Part shown: piece by piece, positions 1-11,515 of the stretch | Numbering within the stretch: position 1 is the stretch's first letter | Layout: every line of letters begins with the position of its first letter | DNA from: Xenopus tropicalis | Lineage: Eukaryota > Chordata > Amphibia > Anura > Pipidae | Length of the DNA stretch: 64,000 bases | Assembly: GCF_000004195.4 (NCBI RefSeq) | Contig: NC_030680.2 | Location: 141,553,545 to 141,617,544, forward strand | Reading direction: 5' to 3' | The notes under the pieces: model-generated | The model's database searches: none | The model's input: only the letters and a program-made list of their open reading frames with translations | What the model was told of the DNA's origin: nothing | Position numbers and translations under genes: made by a program

Positions 1-780
1 AAGCCCAGAGGAATAGAGTGATTAAAAAGTACATTTATCATGGCCTTGGAAAATCTACATCTGGCCTGAAAAGTGTTGCAGTGAACCTGCTATGAATGTA
101 TCTGGAGCAGCGAAATACATACACTATATCCAATATTGATTTGCTGGAATAAATAGGTTAGAGTTGGAATGGCCATTTTGTGGTTTGTTGTCAATGGGTT
201 TTTACTCAGAAGTTCTGACTTTGTCTCATTGGGTTAAACCCTGTTGAAACAACTCAGTCATGCTGAGAGCCCTACACTGATGGAAGGAGAAAGTGGATGT
301 AATAGAGAGAAGGTTGAGGGAAAACGTGTCAGTGATTTCCCTTGTGGTAACAAAATGGTTGCAGCACAAGTCAACAAGATGGAACGACCAAATGTCACAC
401 ATAGCGCTTAAGTTGGCAATGACAAAATTCTTCTAAAACACTAACGACTATCAAAATAAATGTGGCTGTAACATATTGCTGAACTCCAGATGAGTTTATG
501 CCAAAGGAGAAACCTAAAGGAATGTTGGAGGCCTGGGTCCTCCAACTTGAAGAGTAATGCTACGGCCTCCAGTTACTAATAAACTGTGATTCTCAGTAGC
601 CCTTGAGAGGTGTAGGTTGCCGGGGGGGTTCGGTTCTATGTATAAAAATATGGGGATGCTTAGGGTCATTTACACCTGGGGAAGGGATTGGGTAACACAC
701 CTCCCCGAAATGTAATTGGTGTGAATTCGTGTCATGCTGAGTCTCATGGAATAAATGCTTACTTTAATTACCAAGGAGTC
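1..780. other. mitf intron 1B-2, no recognised element
   Basis: By position this belongs to the intron downstream of mitf exon 1B on the minus strand. I see no open frame resembling a known protein and no clear terminal inverted repeat. The sequence is AT-rich and apparently low copy. Confidence 0.5.
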
Positions 781-941
781 ACTTATCAACACTGGGCAAA
801 TTTGCCCCAGGCAGTAACCCATGGCAACCAATGAAATTGTTGCATTCATTGTTCTACCTGCAAATGGCTGAAAAATAGGCAATCACTAATTGGTTGCTAT
901 GGGTTACTGCCCACGGGTAAATTTGCCCAGTATTGATAAGT
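781..941. mobile_element. Short foldback MITE, 161 bp
   Basis: The ends are near-perfect inverted repeats: ACTTATCAACACTGGGCAAA at 781-800 pairs with the complementary TTTGCCCAGTATTGATAAGT ending at 941. The inner parts (GCAGTAACCCATGGCAACCA and TGGTTGCTATGGGTTACTGC) are also inverted, so almost the whole element is one palindrome. It has no coding capacity, and I infer a non-autonomous DNA transposon. Confidence 0.85.
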
Positions 942-2036
942 CCCATTTGTTCTTCTTCAGACAGTTTTCTGGCCATGGGTCTTCAAGACCAACCAACCCA
1001 CACAGTTTCTCATTATACAAGATGAAGGTTGAGTATCTGGTGACATGTGAAGTTCAGGGTAGTAGAAGACCTTTATTTACTACAAACCGACCACGATAAG
1101 TGCATTAGTGACTGCACACAAGTAATATCATTTTATGAACTAGATGAAATCAGATGAGTTTGGAGTGAGTATTAATACTTTTCATATTTATAGATGATAT
1201 TAGAAGTCACCAGTGGGTTTGAAGGTAATATCAATGCACAAAGCTGGAAGCTAATTTATTCAGCACACAGTGGTCCACAGTGCAAAATCCTTTATAATTC
1301 ACTTGCCCGATGGACTTGAGAGGTCTACCTCCCCTTTTCCATCCTCAGCTACTATGTTACAATATAAATGCTGTCAAACAAACGCGCTGCTGTCATTTTC
1401 TTATCACTTTACAACATTTCCACCCATAATTTAACAGGCGTGTGTGCATCTTCCTGTGTTTGTGTAACACTCTGTATTGCGACATGAAAACACACTATTT
1501 GACGCTGGTTAATAAATGCAAATTCATAGAGAGGCTTTAGGTAAGGTACAAGGTAGGGGGGTTGGTATGGAAAAGTCTCCTATATGCAAAGCTCCATTAT
1601 AACATATTAATGTTGCCAGTTTGCTGCCCCCTCACAGGTTTCTTCTCTTCATCAAATCTAGGAAACTTTATGTGCCAATAAAACGTATTTTATATCAAAA
1701 GGGGGCAGAAAAGGTCGGCACTAGGAATAATTCCTATTTTGGGTGCCCATTTTATAACACCACCCTCAGGCAGGTGTTAAAAAACGCTATACATCTAATT
1801 ACATGAATCATGAAGGAAATAATTAATAAGCAAGGTGACAACCGGTAGGAGAATATGAATAAAAAGTCCATGGAACATAACACTCACTCCTGCAGCTACA
1901 CTTTCCTTAAATATACTTCAACTGTGCTATGTTTCCCGTACAATTATTTATCATTATTATTTCAGTTTTGCATGAATCTAACAAGAATGTATGGAGGTTT
2001 ATGTACTAATATTCATATATACCCTATATGGCTTAA
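942..2036. other. Intronic sequence, low copy, AT-rich
   Basis: I recognise no gene, RNA or transposon ends here. The short open frames at 1621-1806 and 1855-2058 look like chance frames without homology I recognise. Confidence 0.4.
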
Positions 2037-2858
2037 AGCAGTGGTCCCCAACCAGTGACTCGGGGGGAACATGTTGCTCCCCAACCCCTTGGATGTTGCT
2101 CTCAGTGGCCCCGAAGAAGGTGCTTATTTTTGAATTTCTGGCTTGGATACAAGTTTTGGTTGTATAAAAACCAACTGTACTGTCAAACAGAGCTTCCTGT
2201 AGGCTGCCAGTCCACATAGGGGCTACCAAATAACCAATCACAGCTCTCATATGGTACCTCCAGGTACATTTTTCATGCTTGTGTTGTTCCCCAACTCTTT
2301 CTACATTTGAATGTGGCTGACGGGTAGAGATGTAGCGAACTGTTCGCCGGCGAACTAATTCACGCGAACATCGGGTGTTCGCAAGTTCGCGAACTTTTCG
2401 CATGTTCGCAATTTGGGTTCGCTTGGCGTTTTTCCGCTGCGTTTTTTCTCGGCCTAAAAACGCTGCACAAGCCACACATGGTGCTTTTCAGCAAATCCCG
2501 TTTCCATGGTGCTAATAGTGCGAAATAGCAAAAAACGCTGCGTATTTCCGCTAGGTCTGCCAGCTGCCTTTGCGGTTTTACGCAACGCTGTGTCAACAAA
2601 GTATTTTTCAGAGAAATTTTTGCCCTTGATCCCCCTCCTGCATGTCACTGTCCAGGTCGTGGCACCCTTTAAACAACTTTAAAATCAGTTTTCTGGCCAG
2701 AAATGGCTTTTCTAGGTTTTAAAGTTCACCTTCCTATTGAAGTCTATGGGGTTCGCAAAGTTCGCGAATATTCGCACTTTTTGGCGTAAGTTCGAGAACG
2801 GGTTCGCAAACTTTTTTTTTGAGGTTCGCTACAAAAAGTTGAGGATCCCTGGTTTAAA
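2037..2858 (+). mobile_element. Dispersed repeat N (GTGGTCCCCAACC family), copy 1, split
   Basis: The element starts with GTGGTCCCCAACCAGTG and ends with a degenerate GTTGAGGATCCCTGG, which are roughly inverted ends. The same family recurs at 31,361, 33,600, 34,084 (reverse) and 36,500. In this copy the 3' end is displaced from the body by about 510 bp because another MITE inserted at 2325. It is non-coding. Confidence 0.8.
2325..2833. mobile_element. MITE with TTCGC-rich arms nested in repeat N
   Basis: The left end TAGAGATGTAGCGAAC and the right end GTTCGCTACA are inverted copies, and both arms are rich in GTTCGC/GCGAA. It interrupts repeat N exactly where other copies read GGGTATAAAAGGTTGGGG. 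Its middle (about 2428-2590) resembles the interior of a different foldback element at 31,838-32,242, so a third layer of nesting or a chimeric origin is likely. Confidence 0.8.
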
Positions 2859-2859
2859 G

Positions 2860-3410
2860 TATCTGGACACCAACTTCTCATTCAGCCTCAAGAGAATTAG
2901 TGAGGTTGGGCACTGATGTTGGGGATCAGATCTAGTTCATACCAAAGGGGTTCATTTGGGTTAAGGTCAGGGTTCTGTGCAGGTCAGGTTCTTCCACTTC
3001 CATCTCAACGACCCCATTCTGTATTGACCTGGCTTTGTGCATGGGGGGGCATTATTGTGCTGATACAGGAAAAAATACCCAAACTGTTGCCACAAGTAGG
3101 AACAGAAATGTTGAGAATATTATTGTGTTTGCCTTAAGCTGAACCATGGGCCTGAGCCCAAACCATGGAAAACAGCTCTAGACCATTATTTTTATTCTTT
3201 CCATCAAATTTTACCACTGCTATTCTGCCTTCAGACAGGTAGTGTTCCCTTGGCATCTGTCAAAACCGAGCCCTTCCATCAGTCCAGATGGTTAAATGCC
3301 ATTTATGACTCCAGAGGATGCAATGAATCCAATGCCAGTGACCATTACACCCCTTCAGCCGGTCATTGGCATTAACTTAATATTAGGTAATTGCTTGGAA
3401 CAGAGGTAGG
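2860..3410 (-). pseudogene. Tc1/mariner transposase relic
   Basis: Translated on the minus strand with stops and shifts ignored, this segment shows PAQNPDLNPNE around 2951-2983, matching the PAQSPDLNPIE block of Tc1-like DDE transposases. Upstream of it (about 3047-3070) is YQHNNAPP, the counterpart of the QHDNAP catalytic-Asp block; the Asp codon is lost. Both blocks contain stops or shifts nearby and only about 0.55 kb of the roughly 1 kb gene is visible, with neither inverted terminal repeat. It is an inactive remnant inside the intron. Confidence 0.85.
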
Positions 3411-3819
3411 TCTGGGTCCTTTTGACCATGTACTGTATTTTGCCCTTATTTGGTAAAAAAAATCCCTTTTGTACACTTCTGGAATTACTATAATGTGTTA
3501 TTAGTACCCAGTTGTCACTGGAATTGGGTCCTTAATAATCCCCTCTTAGCCCAGCTCTGTAATCAGTAAAATCAGGTCCGTACCACAACAACTCTTACGA
3601 AAACATTGGAATAAAATATCCCTGTTGGCACTCTGGAATCCCCACAAGAACGTTTTCAATTATTTTCAGTTGGAGCTGATGACCACTTCAAGCTTTTTGT
3701 TAAAAAAAAATCCTTAGTTTGTGCATTATACGCTACAACCTAACACAACAGGGAAACCCCAATACCTGCTCAAAGAGAGGTCCCTAGAAAGCATCTCAGG
3801 AGGTTCCATACAATACAAT

Positions 3820-4008
3820 TTGTAATTGGTCGTCATTTTTTATTATTTGTAGCTTTTTTAATTATTTCAGTTTTTGTTCGGCAGCTTTCCAGCTTGGAGT
3901 TTCAGCAGCTAATTTGTTGCTAGGATCCAAATGACCTTAGAAACCAGGGTGTGGTTTGAATTAAAGACTGATATGTGAATAGAAGAGGACTTAAATAAAA
4001 AAAATAAG
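3820..4008. mobile_element. Fragment of dispersed repeat R
   Basis: The GTTGCTAGGATCCAAATGACC and GCAGCTTTCCAGCTTGGAG blocks are shared with the tandem R copies at 5.9-7.3 kb and the piece at 44.9-45.5 kb. It is non-coding and truncated. Confidence 0.65.
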
Positions 4009-4010
4009 TA

Positions 4011-5119
4011 CAGGTATGGGACCTGTTTTCCAGAATGGGGTTTTCCGGATAAGGGGTCTTTCCGTAATTTGGATCTCCAAATTTTCATTTTTCCACTGAA
4101 AAATCATTTAAACATTATTAAACGCAATAGGATTGTTTTGCCCCCAATAAGGATTAATTATATCTTAGTTGGGATCAAGTACATGTACTGTTTTATTATT
4201 ACAGAGAAAAGGGAATCATTTAACCATGAAATAAACCCAATAGGGCTGTTCTGCCCCAATAAGGGGTAATTATATCTTAGTTGGGATCAAGTACAGGTAC
4301 TGTTTTATTATTACAGAGAAAAGGGAATCATTTAACCATGAAATAAACCCAATAGGGCTGTTCTGCCCCAATAAGGGGTAATTATATCTTAGTTGGGATC
4401 AAGTACATGTACTGTTTTATTATTACAGAGAAAAGGGAATCATTTAACCATTAAATAAACCCAATAGGGCTGTTCTGCCCCCAATAAGGGGTAATTATAT
4501 CTTAGTTGGGATCAAGTACAGGTACTGTTTTATTATTACAGAGAAAAGGGAATAATTTAACCATTAAATAAACCCAATAGGACTGTTCTGCCCCCAATAA
4601 GGGGTAATTATATCTTAGTTGGGATCAAGTACATGTACTGTTTTATTATTACAGAGAAAAGGGAATCATTTAACCATTAAATAAACCCAATAGGGCTGTT
4701 CTGCCCCCAATAAGGGGTAATTATATCTTAGTTGGGATCAAGTACAGGTACTGTTTTATTATTACAGAGAAAAGGGAATAATTTAACCATTAAATAAACC
4801 CAATAGGACTGTTTTTCCCCCAATAAGGGGTAATTATATCTTAGTTGGGATCAAGTACAGGTACTGTTTTATTATTACAGAGAAAAGGGAATCATTTAAC
4901 CATTAAATAAACCCAATAGGGCTGTTCTGCCCCCAATAAGGGGTAATTATATCTTAGTTGGGATCAAGTACAGGTACTGTTTTATTATTACAGAGAAAAA
5001 GGAAATCATTTTTAACACTCAAAAGGACTTGCTTATAATGGGGTCTATGGGAGATGGCCTTTCCGTAATTTGGAATTTTCTGGATAACGGGTTTCCGGAT
5101 AACGGATCCCATACCTGTA
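4011..5119 (+). repeat. 112-113 bp satellite inside a MITE, array A (+)
   Basis: Outer ends CAGGTATGGGACCTG and CCCATACCTG form inverted termini, with GGATAAGGGGTCTTTCCGTAA-type subterminal sequence on both sides. Between them lie about eight head-to-tail units beginning GGGGTAATTATATCTTAGTT, spaced 112-113 bp apart (for example 4263 and 4375). This matches the known idea of Xenopus tandem repeats that ride on a MITE, described by Hikosaka and Kawahara as I recall; I cannot confirm that the family is the same. Confidence 0.9.
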
Positions 5120-5129
5120 CTAAAAAGTA

Positions 5130-5335
5130 ACAATAACAATTAAACTGTAGCTTCTCGGAGCAATAGTTTTTTGGCACAGGGGTCAGTGACCCCCATTTGA
5201 AAGCTGCATAGAGTCAGAAGAAGAAGGCAAATAATTGAAAAACTATGAAAACCAAATAATGAAGACCAATTGAAAAGTTGCTTAGAATTGGCCTTTCTAT
5301 AACATACTAAAAGTTAATCACCCCTGTAAAGAGTC
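5130..5335. mobile_element. Repeat R, partial copy
   Basis: CAGTGACCCCCATTTGAAAG through CATACTAAAAGTTAA matches one half of the R consensus seen at 6.4-7.3 kb. The other half is missing. Confidence 0.7.
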
Positions 5336-5339
5336 AGTC

Positions 5340-5860
5340 TGATGCAACTGCCCCTCATGTATAAACACAGTAAATAGTCACCAAGGTAACAGTTTCTAGC
5401 AGTGGGCTAATGAGAGGGCAGCATATATCCAAGGGCCGTATCCCCACACGTGCCTGCCTAACCAACCATATGACTTTCTTTGTCACCTCTCCATCTACGT
5501 TAATAAATAACGTGACGGGGGGATTAATGGGAGGCTTCACATGACTGCCTCTATCTAGGAGAGATGCTGCCTTATCAAACAGGCAATTAATGCTGCCACA
5601 CAGTGCGAGCATTCTGCCTGCAAAGGAATTAGGGGCCCAAGGCACTCGTCATGTGTTTTCCTCTTCCTTAACGAGAAGACGTTCAGCAGCTCTTTATGGA
5701 CGTCGTTAACATTTGCCGAGTGTCTGGCGCTCACAGGGGTCCGACAACTAAATCCTTATGTGCCGGCGCTATGAAAGCACTTTATTCTTACATTATCCCG
5801 CAGTCTCAAAATTCCACTTTTTAAAATGAAATATTTGCTTTCATGTTTCTTGACTACAAA
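5340..5860. other. Low-copy intronic segment, candidate conserved element
   Basis: This gap between repeat blocks has balanced composition and no transposon ends that I recognise. The segment around 5600-5760 has CpGs and no tandem structure. Conservation cannot be judged without alignment. Confidence 0.3.
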
Positions 5861-5879
5861 AAGACAACACATAAAGAGT

Positions 5880-7345
5880 TTAGTCTCGCTTTAAATTCAC
5901 TTTAAACCTATAAAATTTACTTTTAGTATGATAGAGTGCTTTTCTAAGAATTGGTCTTTTTTTTTTTTTTATCTGTGATTTTTTTAATTATTTAGTTATC
6001 AATTCAGCAGCTCAAGCAGCTATCTGGTTGCCAAGGTCCAAATTACCCCAGCAACCAGGCAGAGTTGAAAGAGGAAAGCAACTAATTCAAAAACGATAAA
6101 AAAAAAAAATTAAGACCAGTTAAAAAGGTGCTAAGAATAGGCCATTCTATAACATACTAAAAGATAAACCTATAAAATTAACTTTTAGCATGATAGAGAG
6201 TTCTTTTCTAAGAATTTGCAATTGGTCTTTGTTTGTTATTTATCTGTGTTTTTTTAATTATTAAGCTATCAGTTCAGCAGCTCTCCAGTTTGGAATTGTA
6301 GCAGCTATCTGGTTGCTAGGGTCCAAATTACCCCAGCAACCAGGCAGTGGTTTGAATGAGAAACTGGAATAAGAATCGTAGGGGGACTGAACTGAAAGAT
6401 ATGTAATAAAATAACAAAAAATATAAAATTGAGAATAATACATTTATGGTTGTTTGGGTCAGTGACCCCCATTTGAAAGCTGGAAAGCGTTGAAAGAGGA
6501 AAGCAACTAATTCAAAAACGATAGAAAATAAAAAAAAATTAAGACCAGTTAAAAAGGTGCTAAGAATTGTCCATTCTATAACATACTAAAAGATAAACCT
6601 ATAAAATTAACTTTTAGCATGATATAGAGTTATTTTCTAAGAATTTGCAATTGGTCTTTGTTTGTTATTTATCTGTGTTTTTTTAATTATTTAGCTATCA
6701 GTTCTGCAGCCCTCCAGTTTGGAATTGTAGCAACTATCTGGTTGCTAGGGTCCAAAGTACCCCAGCAACCAGGCAGTGATTTGAATGAGAAATTGGAATA
6801 AGAATTGTAAGGGGACTGAATTGAAAGATATGTAATAAAATAACAAAAACAATAAAATTGAGAATAATAGTTTTTTGGCTGTTAGTGACCCCTATTTGAA
6901 AGCTGGAAAGAGTTGGAAGAGGACAGCAACTAATTAAAAAACTATAAAAAATAAAGACCAGTTGAAAAGTTGCTAAAAATTTGGCCATTCTATAACATAC
7001 TAAAAGTTAAGCCTATAAAATTAACTTTTAGCATGAGAGTGCTTTTCTAAGAATTTGCAATTGGTCTTTGTTTGCTATTTATCTGTGTTTTTTTTTAATT
7101 AATCAGTTCAGCAGCTCTCTATTTTGGAATTGTAGCAGCTGTCTGGTTGCTAGGGTCCAAATTACCCCAGCAACTAGGCAGTGGTTTGAATGAGAAACTG
7201 GAATAAGAATCGTAGGGGGACTGAATTGAAAGATATGTAATAAAATAACGAAAACAATAAAATTGAGAATAATAGTTGAAAAGTTGCTAAGAATTGGCCA
7301 TTCTATAACATACTAAAAGTTAATGTAAGGTGAACCACCACTTTA
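5880..7345. repeat. Head-to-tail tandem copies of MITE R
   Basis: The landmark TATAAAATTAACTTTTAGCA recurs near 5909 (variant), 6171, 6600 and 7014, giving spacings of about 262, 429 and 414 bp. Each unit contains the CAATTGGTCTTTGTTTGTTA block, the GTTGCTAGGGTCCAAATTACC block and the CATTCTATAACATACTAAAAG block. It is a tandem multimer of one transposable element rather than independent insertions. Confidence 0.85.
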
Positions 7346-7730
7346 ATGTCCCAAGTCAGTGTCTTATTTGCATTTATTTATGGAGAAACCATACTAATTA
7401 CTATAGGCTCCAGAACAATGTGGAGGGGCTCCTCCCTTTTTTACCCCTGGTTTTATTTTTAAACAGGACTCTCTTACCCCCAGACCATAAATAAATGGTG
7501 TCAGTTTGTGCGATGACTGTGCCCATTTATGTGTGACCACAACTGCGGTTGTACATAGAGAGGGACTTCTAACACCAACTCCCAAAAAAACCCAAATCAG
7601 TTATTAAAGGGCCCATTTGCTGGTTGCAAGCTGAGCTGTATTTACCATATATGCACCCAAGTGTGGCACAGCTATGGGGGGGTAGCCCTTGGGTACCTAA
7701 AAGAACTCCCCAGCCAGAAAGTGGTGGCTG
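7346..7730. other. Intronic sequence, nothing recognised
   Basis: There is no element end, tandem unit or coding similarity that I can support here. Confidence 0.4.
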
Positions 7731-8105
7731 AAGGTGGCCATACACGTAAAGATCCACTCGCCTGGCGAGGTCACCAAGTAAGTGGATCTTCTCCCTTTAT
7801 CCCCACCTACGGGTGGACAATATTGGGGGAATTTAGGCTAATTCAGTCGTTTGGCCCTGGGGCCAAACGATTGAATTATAAATATTGGTATAGGCGCAGT
7901 CGTTTTGGGAACTGCATCAATGAGCCGATCCGGTCCCCGATCCGACTGAATTTTTTAACCTGCCCGATCGATATCTGCCCGATTTCAGGCCAGATGTCAG
8001 TCGGGCAGACCCATAGTTCCTGCCCCTGCACGGGGCAATAAGCTGCTGGATCAGTCTAAGGGACTGATATCGGCAGCTAGAATCGGCCCATGTATAGCCA
8101 CCTTA
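7731..8105. mobile_element. Foldback MITE, GGCCATACACG family copy 1
   Basis: The ends AAGGTGGCCATACACG and CATGTATAGCCACCTTAA are inverted. The interior has GATCCACTCGCCTGGCGAGG and CTGCCCGATCGATATCTG-like blocks shared with the copy at 37,804-38,139. It is non-coding; the 126-aa frame across it is by chance. Confidence 0.85.
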
Positions 8106-8464
8106 AATCCTACAGCAGAGCTAAGTGGGAGGGGGGTCACCAAGCTCTTCTTTCATTCATTGGTTCATGCCCAATGGACCATCTGAGTATGAGGAAACCA
8201 GGGGAATCATCATAAAATTTCTTGTAAACTAGGGATTAGTCCCAGCAAAACCTGGGGAGGGGCATATTTACCTATAAAAAAAAATTTCAACAAAAATTTT
8301 TTTATTGAATTTCAGAAAAAAAAGTATTTTATCATCTAAAAAAATGCCCCCTTTAATGTTTTCAAGGACTTTTGTATTCTGTTCGGCTTGCCATAAAGCA
8401 CTGGGCTACAGCCAAACCCTGAAGAATGGGCTTTTTACTTAGATCTGAATCAATATTAGGAAGT
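8106..8464. other. Intron with A/T-rich stretch
   Basis: An A/T-homopolymer-rich stretch occupies about 8275-8345. The flank may be half of a TTAAAGG-type MITE whose other end (CTTCCCCTTTAA near 8873) lies beyond the next insertion. Confidence 0.4.
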
Positions 8465-8811
8465 TAAGGTGGCCATACACGCACCGATATTATCGTACGA
8501 AACCTCGTTTCGTACGATAATCGGTGCGTGTATGGCATGTCAGCGAGCCGACCGATATCGCAGGAAGCTGCTGAAATCGGTCGGCTCGCCGATCGGCCAA
8601 GTTAGATAATTTTGATCGGGCGCCATAGAAGGCGCCTGACCAAAATTCTCCCTTCAGAGCTGAATCGGCAGAAGGAGGTAGAAATCCTATTGTTTGTACC
8701 TCCTTACCTGCCGATTCAGCCCTGAATGGTGTGTGGCGGATCTGACGATGTTTCGTGCGACCGACGGTCGTACGAAACATCGTGAGATCGCCACGTGTAT
8801 GGCCAGCTTTA
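8465..8811. mobile_element. Foldback MITE with internal long hairpin
   Basis: TAAGGTGGCCATACACGC at the left and CACGTGTATGGCCAGCTTTA at the right are inverted ends. Inside, 8475-8535 is a nearly perfect hairpin built on ATTATCGTACGAAAC/GTTTCGTACGATAAT, and a second CGATGTTTCGTGCGACCGA/CGTACGAAACATCG pair sits near the right end. It is CpG-rich compared with its surroundings. Confidence 0.85.
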
Positions 8812-9989
8812 CTTAGAATAACATTTTCTTTCATTAGTCAAAAAAAAACATATTTTTGGGAGGACTTCCCCTTTAATAATTCACTGTGGATATAGTTTAA
8901 TGTAGTGGGAAAAAAGAAACAATGGTACAACTATCATTTCAGCTAAAATTGAAAGTGAAAAACAAGGGGACACAGTCATTAGTTGCGCAGTGACCTTCCT
9001 GTCCAGATGCTGATAGGATTCTGCGCGGAGGCTTCACGCAAGGAATGGAATTATCCACATTTCATGGGTTTATGCAACACAGCCCCTATTTAATGTGTTT
9101 ATGTGAAAAGGATTTTGCTTTTTCTACACTGCTTATTCCAGTGCATATTGTCTGTCCTTTGCTACCCGCCAAACGCTTGCTGAATTGCGACTACAATTAT
9201 CACAATGGAGGGGGATTAAAGGGGAAGATAACCTTTACAATAACTATCTGTATATTAGTTGCTGTTGTAAGAAACCTTTCATTTGGTCTTTATTATTTAT
9301 ATTGTCTATATATAGTGTTTTATATACTGTATATAGTGTTATAGTGTTTTTCATTCAACCAATATCCAGCCTGCCCCCCCCCAACAGCTGAAAATAAATC
9401 AGATCAGCTTTGAGGGTGGAGTTTTATTGTTATTTTATTTTTAATGGCTTAACTTTAGTTTTCTGGACTTTACAAGCTGAAATGATTCATACAGAAACAT
9501 GAAATATATACAGTTTGGCAAAATAGATATTTTTCTTACAAATATAGGGATGGGATCTATTATCCAGGAGACCCCTTATTCAAAAAATGGCAAGTTCTAA
9601 ACATTTTGTATAATGGAACCTCTGCCTGCAGTTTCAAGGGCTTAAATGTAAATTTTACGTGAAAAGGGGGACATTTTCATTTCGGAATATTGCTAATTAC
9701 AGGTATTTGGGGTGGGTTATTGTGGGAGGTAGGTGGGTACCAGCTCAGTATGGAGGGACGAGGCACCGCTAAAGCTACAGAGACATCACTTTAAACGCAC
9801 TGAGCTGAAAGCAAATACACAGTGGGAAAAAAACGATCCCCCCCCCCCCCCCAGTGTGTCAGGCCCCCGGGGGCCATGAGTTCTTCTCACACACTAATAA
9901 CAATATCACTCTTGTAAAGTATTTCCCATGGTCGGAATTTCTTTGCACAAACATCTCCCATCACAAACAACCCCCATACCCAACCAACT
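8812..9989. other. Intronic sequence with a poly-C tract
   Basis: The region is mostly AT-rich without recognised genes. A homopolymeric C run lies at about 9839-9853. The short stretch 9545-9600 (GGGATGGGATCTATTATCCAG) looks like a decayed end of the MITE that carries the 112-bp satellite. Confidence 0.4.
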
Positions 9990-10070
9990 AAAATAGCCAA
10001 TCAATAGTGAAAAATTGGCACCAAAACCACCCCAACTGGCAACGATTTTTCACTATCCACTGGCTATTTT
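9990..10070. repeat. Inverted repeat, about 28-bp arms
   Basis: AAAATAGCCA and ATAGTGAAAAAT on the left are matched by ATTTTTCACTAT and TGGCTATTTT on the right, with only a four-base mismatch block between the two stem parts. It is probably the remnant of a short foldback MITE. Confidence 0.75.
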
Positions 10071-10224
10071 GTGTGTGCGCGTGGAGACTGGGCAAGCAGT
10101 ATGGCAGCACATTTACTATAAATGCTAATATGCAGGAAAAAAGAATTTTTAGCACGTTCTGCCTCTCGCTACACTGCTATTTTGATTGCAATTGGGTGAT
10201 ACAGTTGTGGTTGCCCTTCTCCCC

Positions 10225-10745
10225 TACAGGGGGTTGTTCACCCCAAAACTGTTTTTGCCTAATGGAAAAAAAACGCTATTCTAAGTAACTGACCAATATA
10301 CTTTCATTACACAATTTCAGTGGCTTTAAAGTTAAATTGCAGTTGAAAGCATCTTTTCCCTTGAGCCGCCATTTTGTGATGGGCTGTGTGCGCCCTCAGA
10401 GATCAGCTGACAGGAAGTGATGCAGCTCTGACTGTAACAGGAAGTAGTGTGGGAGCAAAAGGCAGAACTCTGTCCATTCATTGGCTGATGGGGCCTAGCA
10501 TGTATGTGTGCCTTGGCTTGTTTGTGTGCACTGTGACTCCTATGATCCCAGGAGGCGGCCCTTAGTACTTAAAATGACAATTTTCTATTAAAGATTACCC
10601 AATGGCACATACTGCTAAAAAAAATATATTTTTATAAAAATGGTTTATTTGGATGAAGCAGGTTCTACACATGAGTTTGTTTATGTTATATATTTTTATA
10701 GAGACCTACATTGTTCGGGGGTATAGTTTTCCTTTCCTTTCAGTT
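10225..10745. mobile_element. Dispersed Xenopus-type repeat (GAGACCTACATTG family)
   Basis: I recognise the block TTTTTATAGAGACCTACATT followed by a GGGGGTATAGTTTTCC tail as a high-copy amphibian interspersed sequence. GAGCCGCCATTTTGTGATGG and CAGGAAGTGATGCAGCTCTG are part of the same element. It is non-coding, with boundaries approximate. Confidence 0.6.
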
Positions 10746-10771
10746 ATCTGACTTATTCAGTCAGTTATCCA

Positions 10772-11079
10772 TTAAGGGCTCTGGCACACGGGGAGATTAG
10801 TCGCCCGCGACAAATCTCCCTGTTCGCGGGCGACTACTCTCCCTGAATTGCCATCCCACCGGCGACACGCTGCGGAGGCGATTTCGGCAAATCGGCGAAG
10901 TTGCCTTGCGAGGCATTTTGGGCGATTTGCCGAAATCACGCCGCCGCGTGTGCCATCCCACCGGCGACTTACATTGTCGCCGGTGGGATGGCAACTGATG
11001 GCAACTCGGGGAGATTAGTCGCCCGCAAACAGGGAGATTTGTCGCGGGCGACTAATCTCCCCGTGTGCCAGAGCCCTTA
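10772..11079. mobile_element. GC-rich foldback MITE (GGGCTCTGGCACACGGGG)
   Basis: Ends TAAGGGCTCTGGCACACG and CGTGTGCCAGAGCCCTTA are perfect inverted copies. Subterminal GGGAGATTAGTCGCCCGC is inverted at the far side, and the middle repeats CACCGGCGAC/GTCGCCGGTG. It abuts the next MITE with no spacer. Confidence 0.9.
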
Positions 11080-11282
11080 GGGTGAAGATACACAGAGCTA
11101 CTTAGTAGCAGCTACTTTTTCACAGCTACTAAACACCAAAAAATCCCCTGCCATAGACAATACTGAGAATTGCCTCTGCTAAAACACATGTTGAGTCTGT
11201 TATTAGTAAATAATCAGCATTGTCTGTTTTAGTAGCCAAGACAAGTAGCTGCTACTAGTAGCTCCACGTCTTTTCACCCTTA
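11078..11282. mobile_element. Short foldback MITE Y, copy 1
   Basis: TTAGGGTGAAGATACACAGA and TCTTTTCACCCTTA mark inverted ends, with inner GCTACTTAGTAGCAGCTAC and GTAGCTGCTACTAGTAGC. Two close relatives lie at 23,890 and 46,094. Confidence 0.85.
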
Positions 11283-11332
11283 TTCAGCTTCTGCTACATT
11301 GTTTATGGAGTCAGAACCATTTGATCAAAGAA

Positions 11333-11515
11333 TTATTATTATTAACATTTATTTATAAAGTGCCAACATATCCCGCAGCGCTGTACAATAAGTGGGTTAC
11401 ATACATTGGGCATACAGAGTAACATATAAAGCAATCAATAACCGATACAAGAGGGGAAGGGAGCCCTGCCCAAAAGAGCTTACAATCTACAAGGAGAAAG
11501 GGTTGAGACACAAGG
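11333..11515 (+). mobile_element. Dispersed repeat Q, copy 1
   Basis: The element reads TTTATTTATAAAGTGCCAAC, CGCAGCGCTGTACAATAAG and then AGAGCTTACAATCTA. Related pieces occur at 27,435 (reverse), 32,660-33,320 (split), 44,680, 47,289 and 50,889. It is non-coding. Confidence 0.75.

Noticed and set aside
10797..10994. 65-codon Arg/Pro-rich minus frame
   Set aside because: It is entirely inside a GC-rich foldback MITE.
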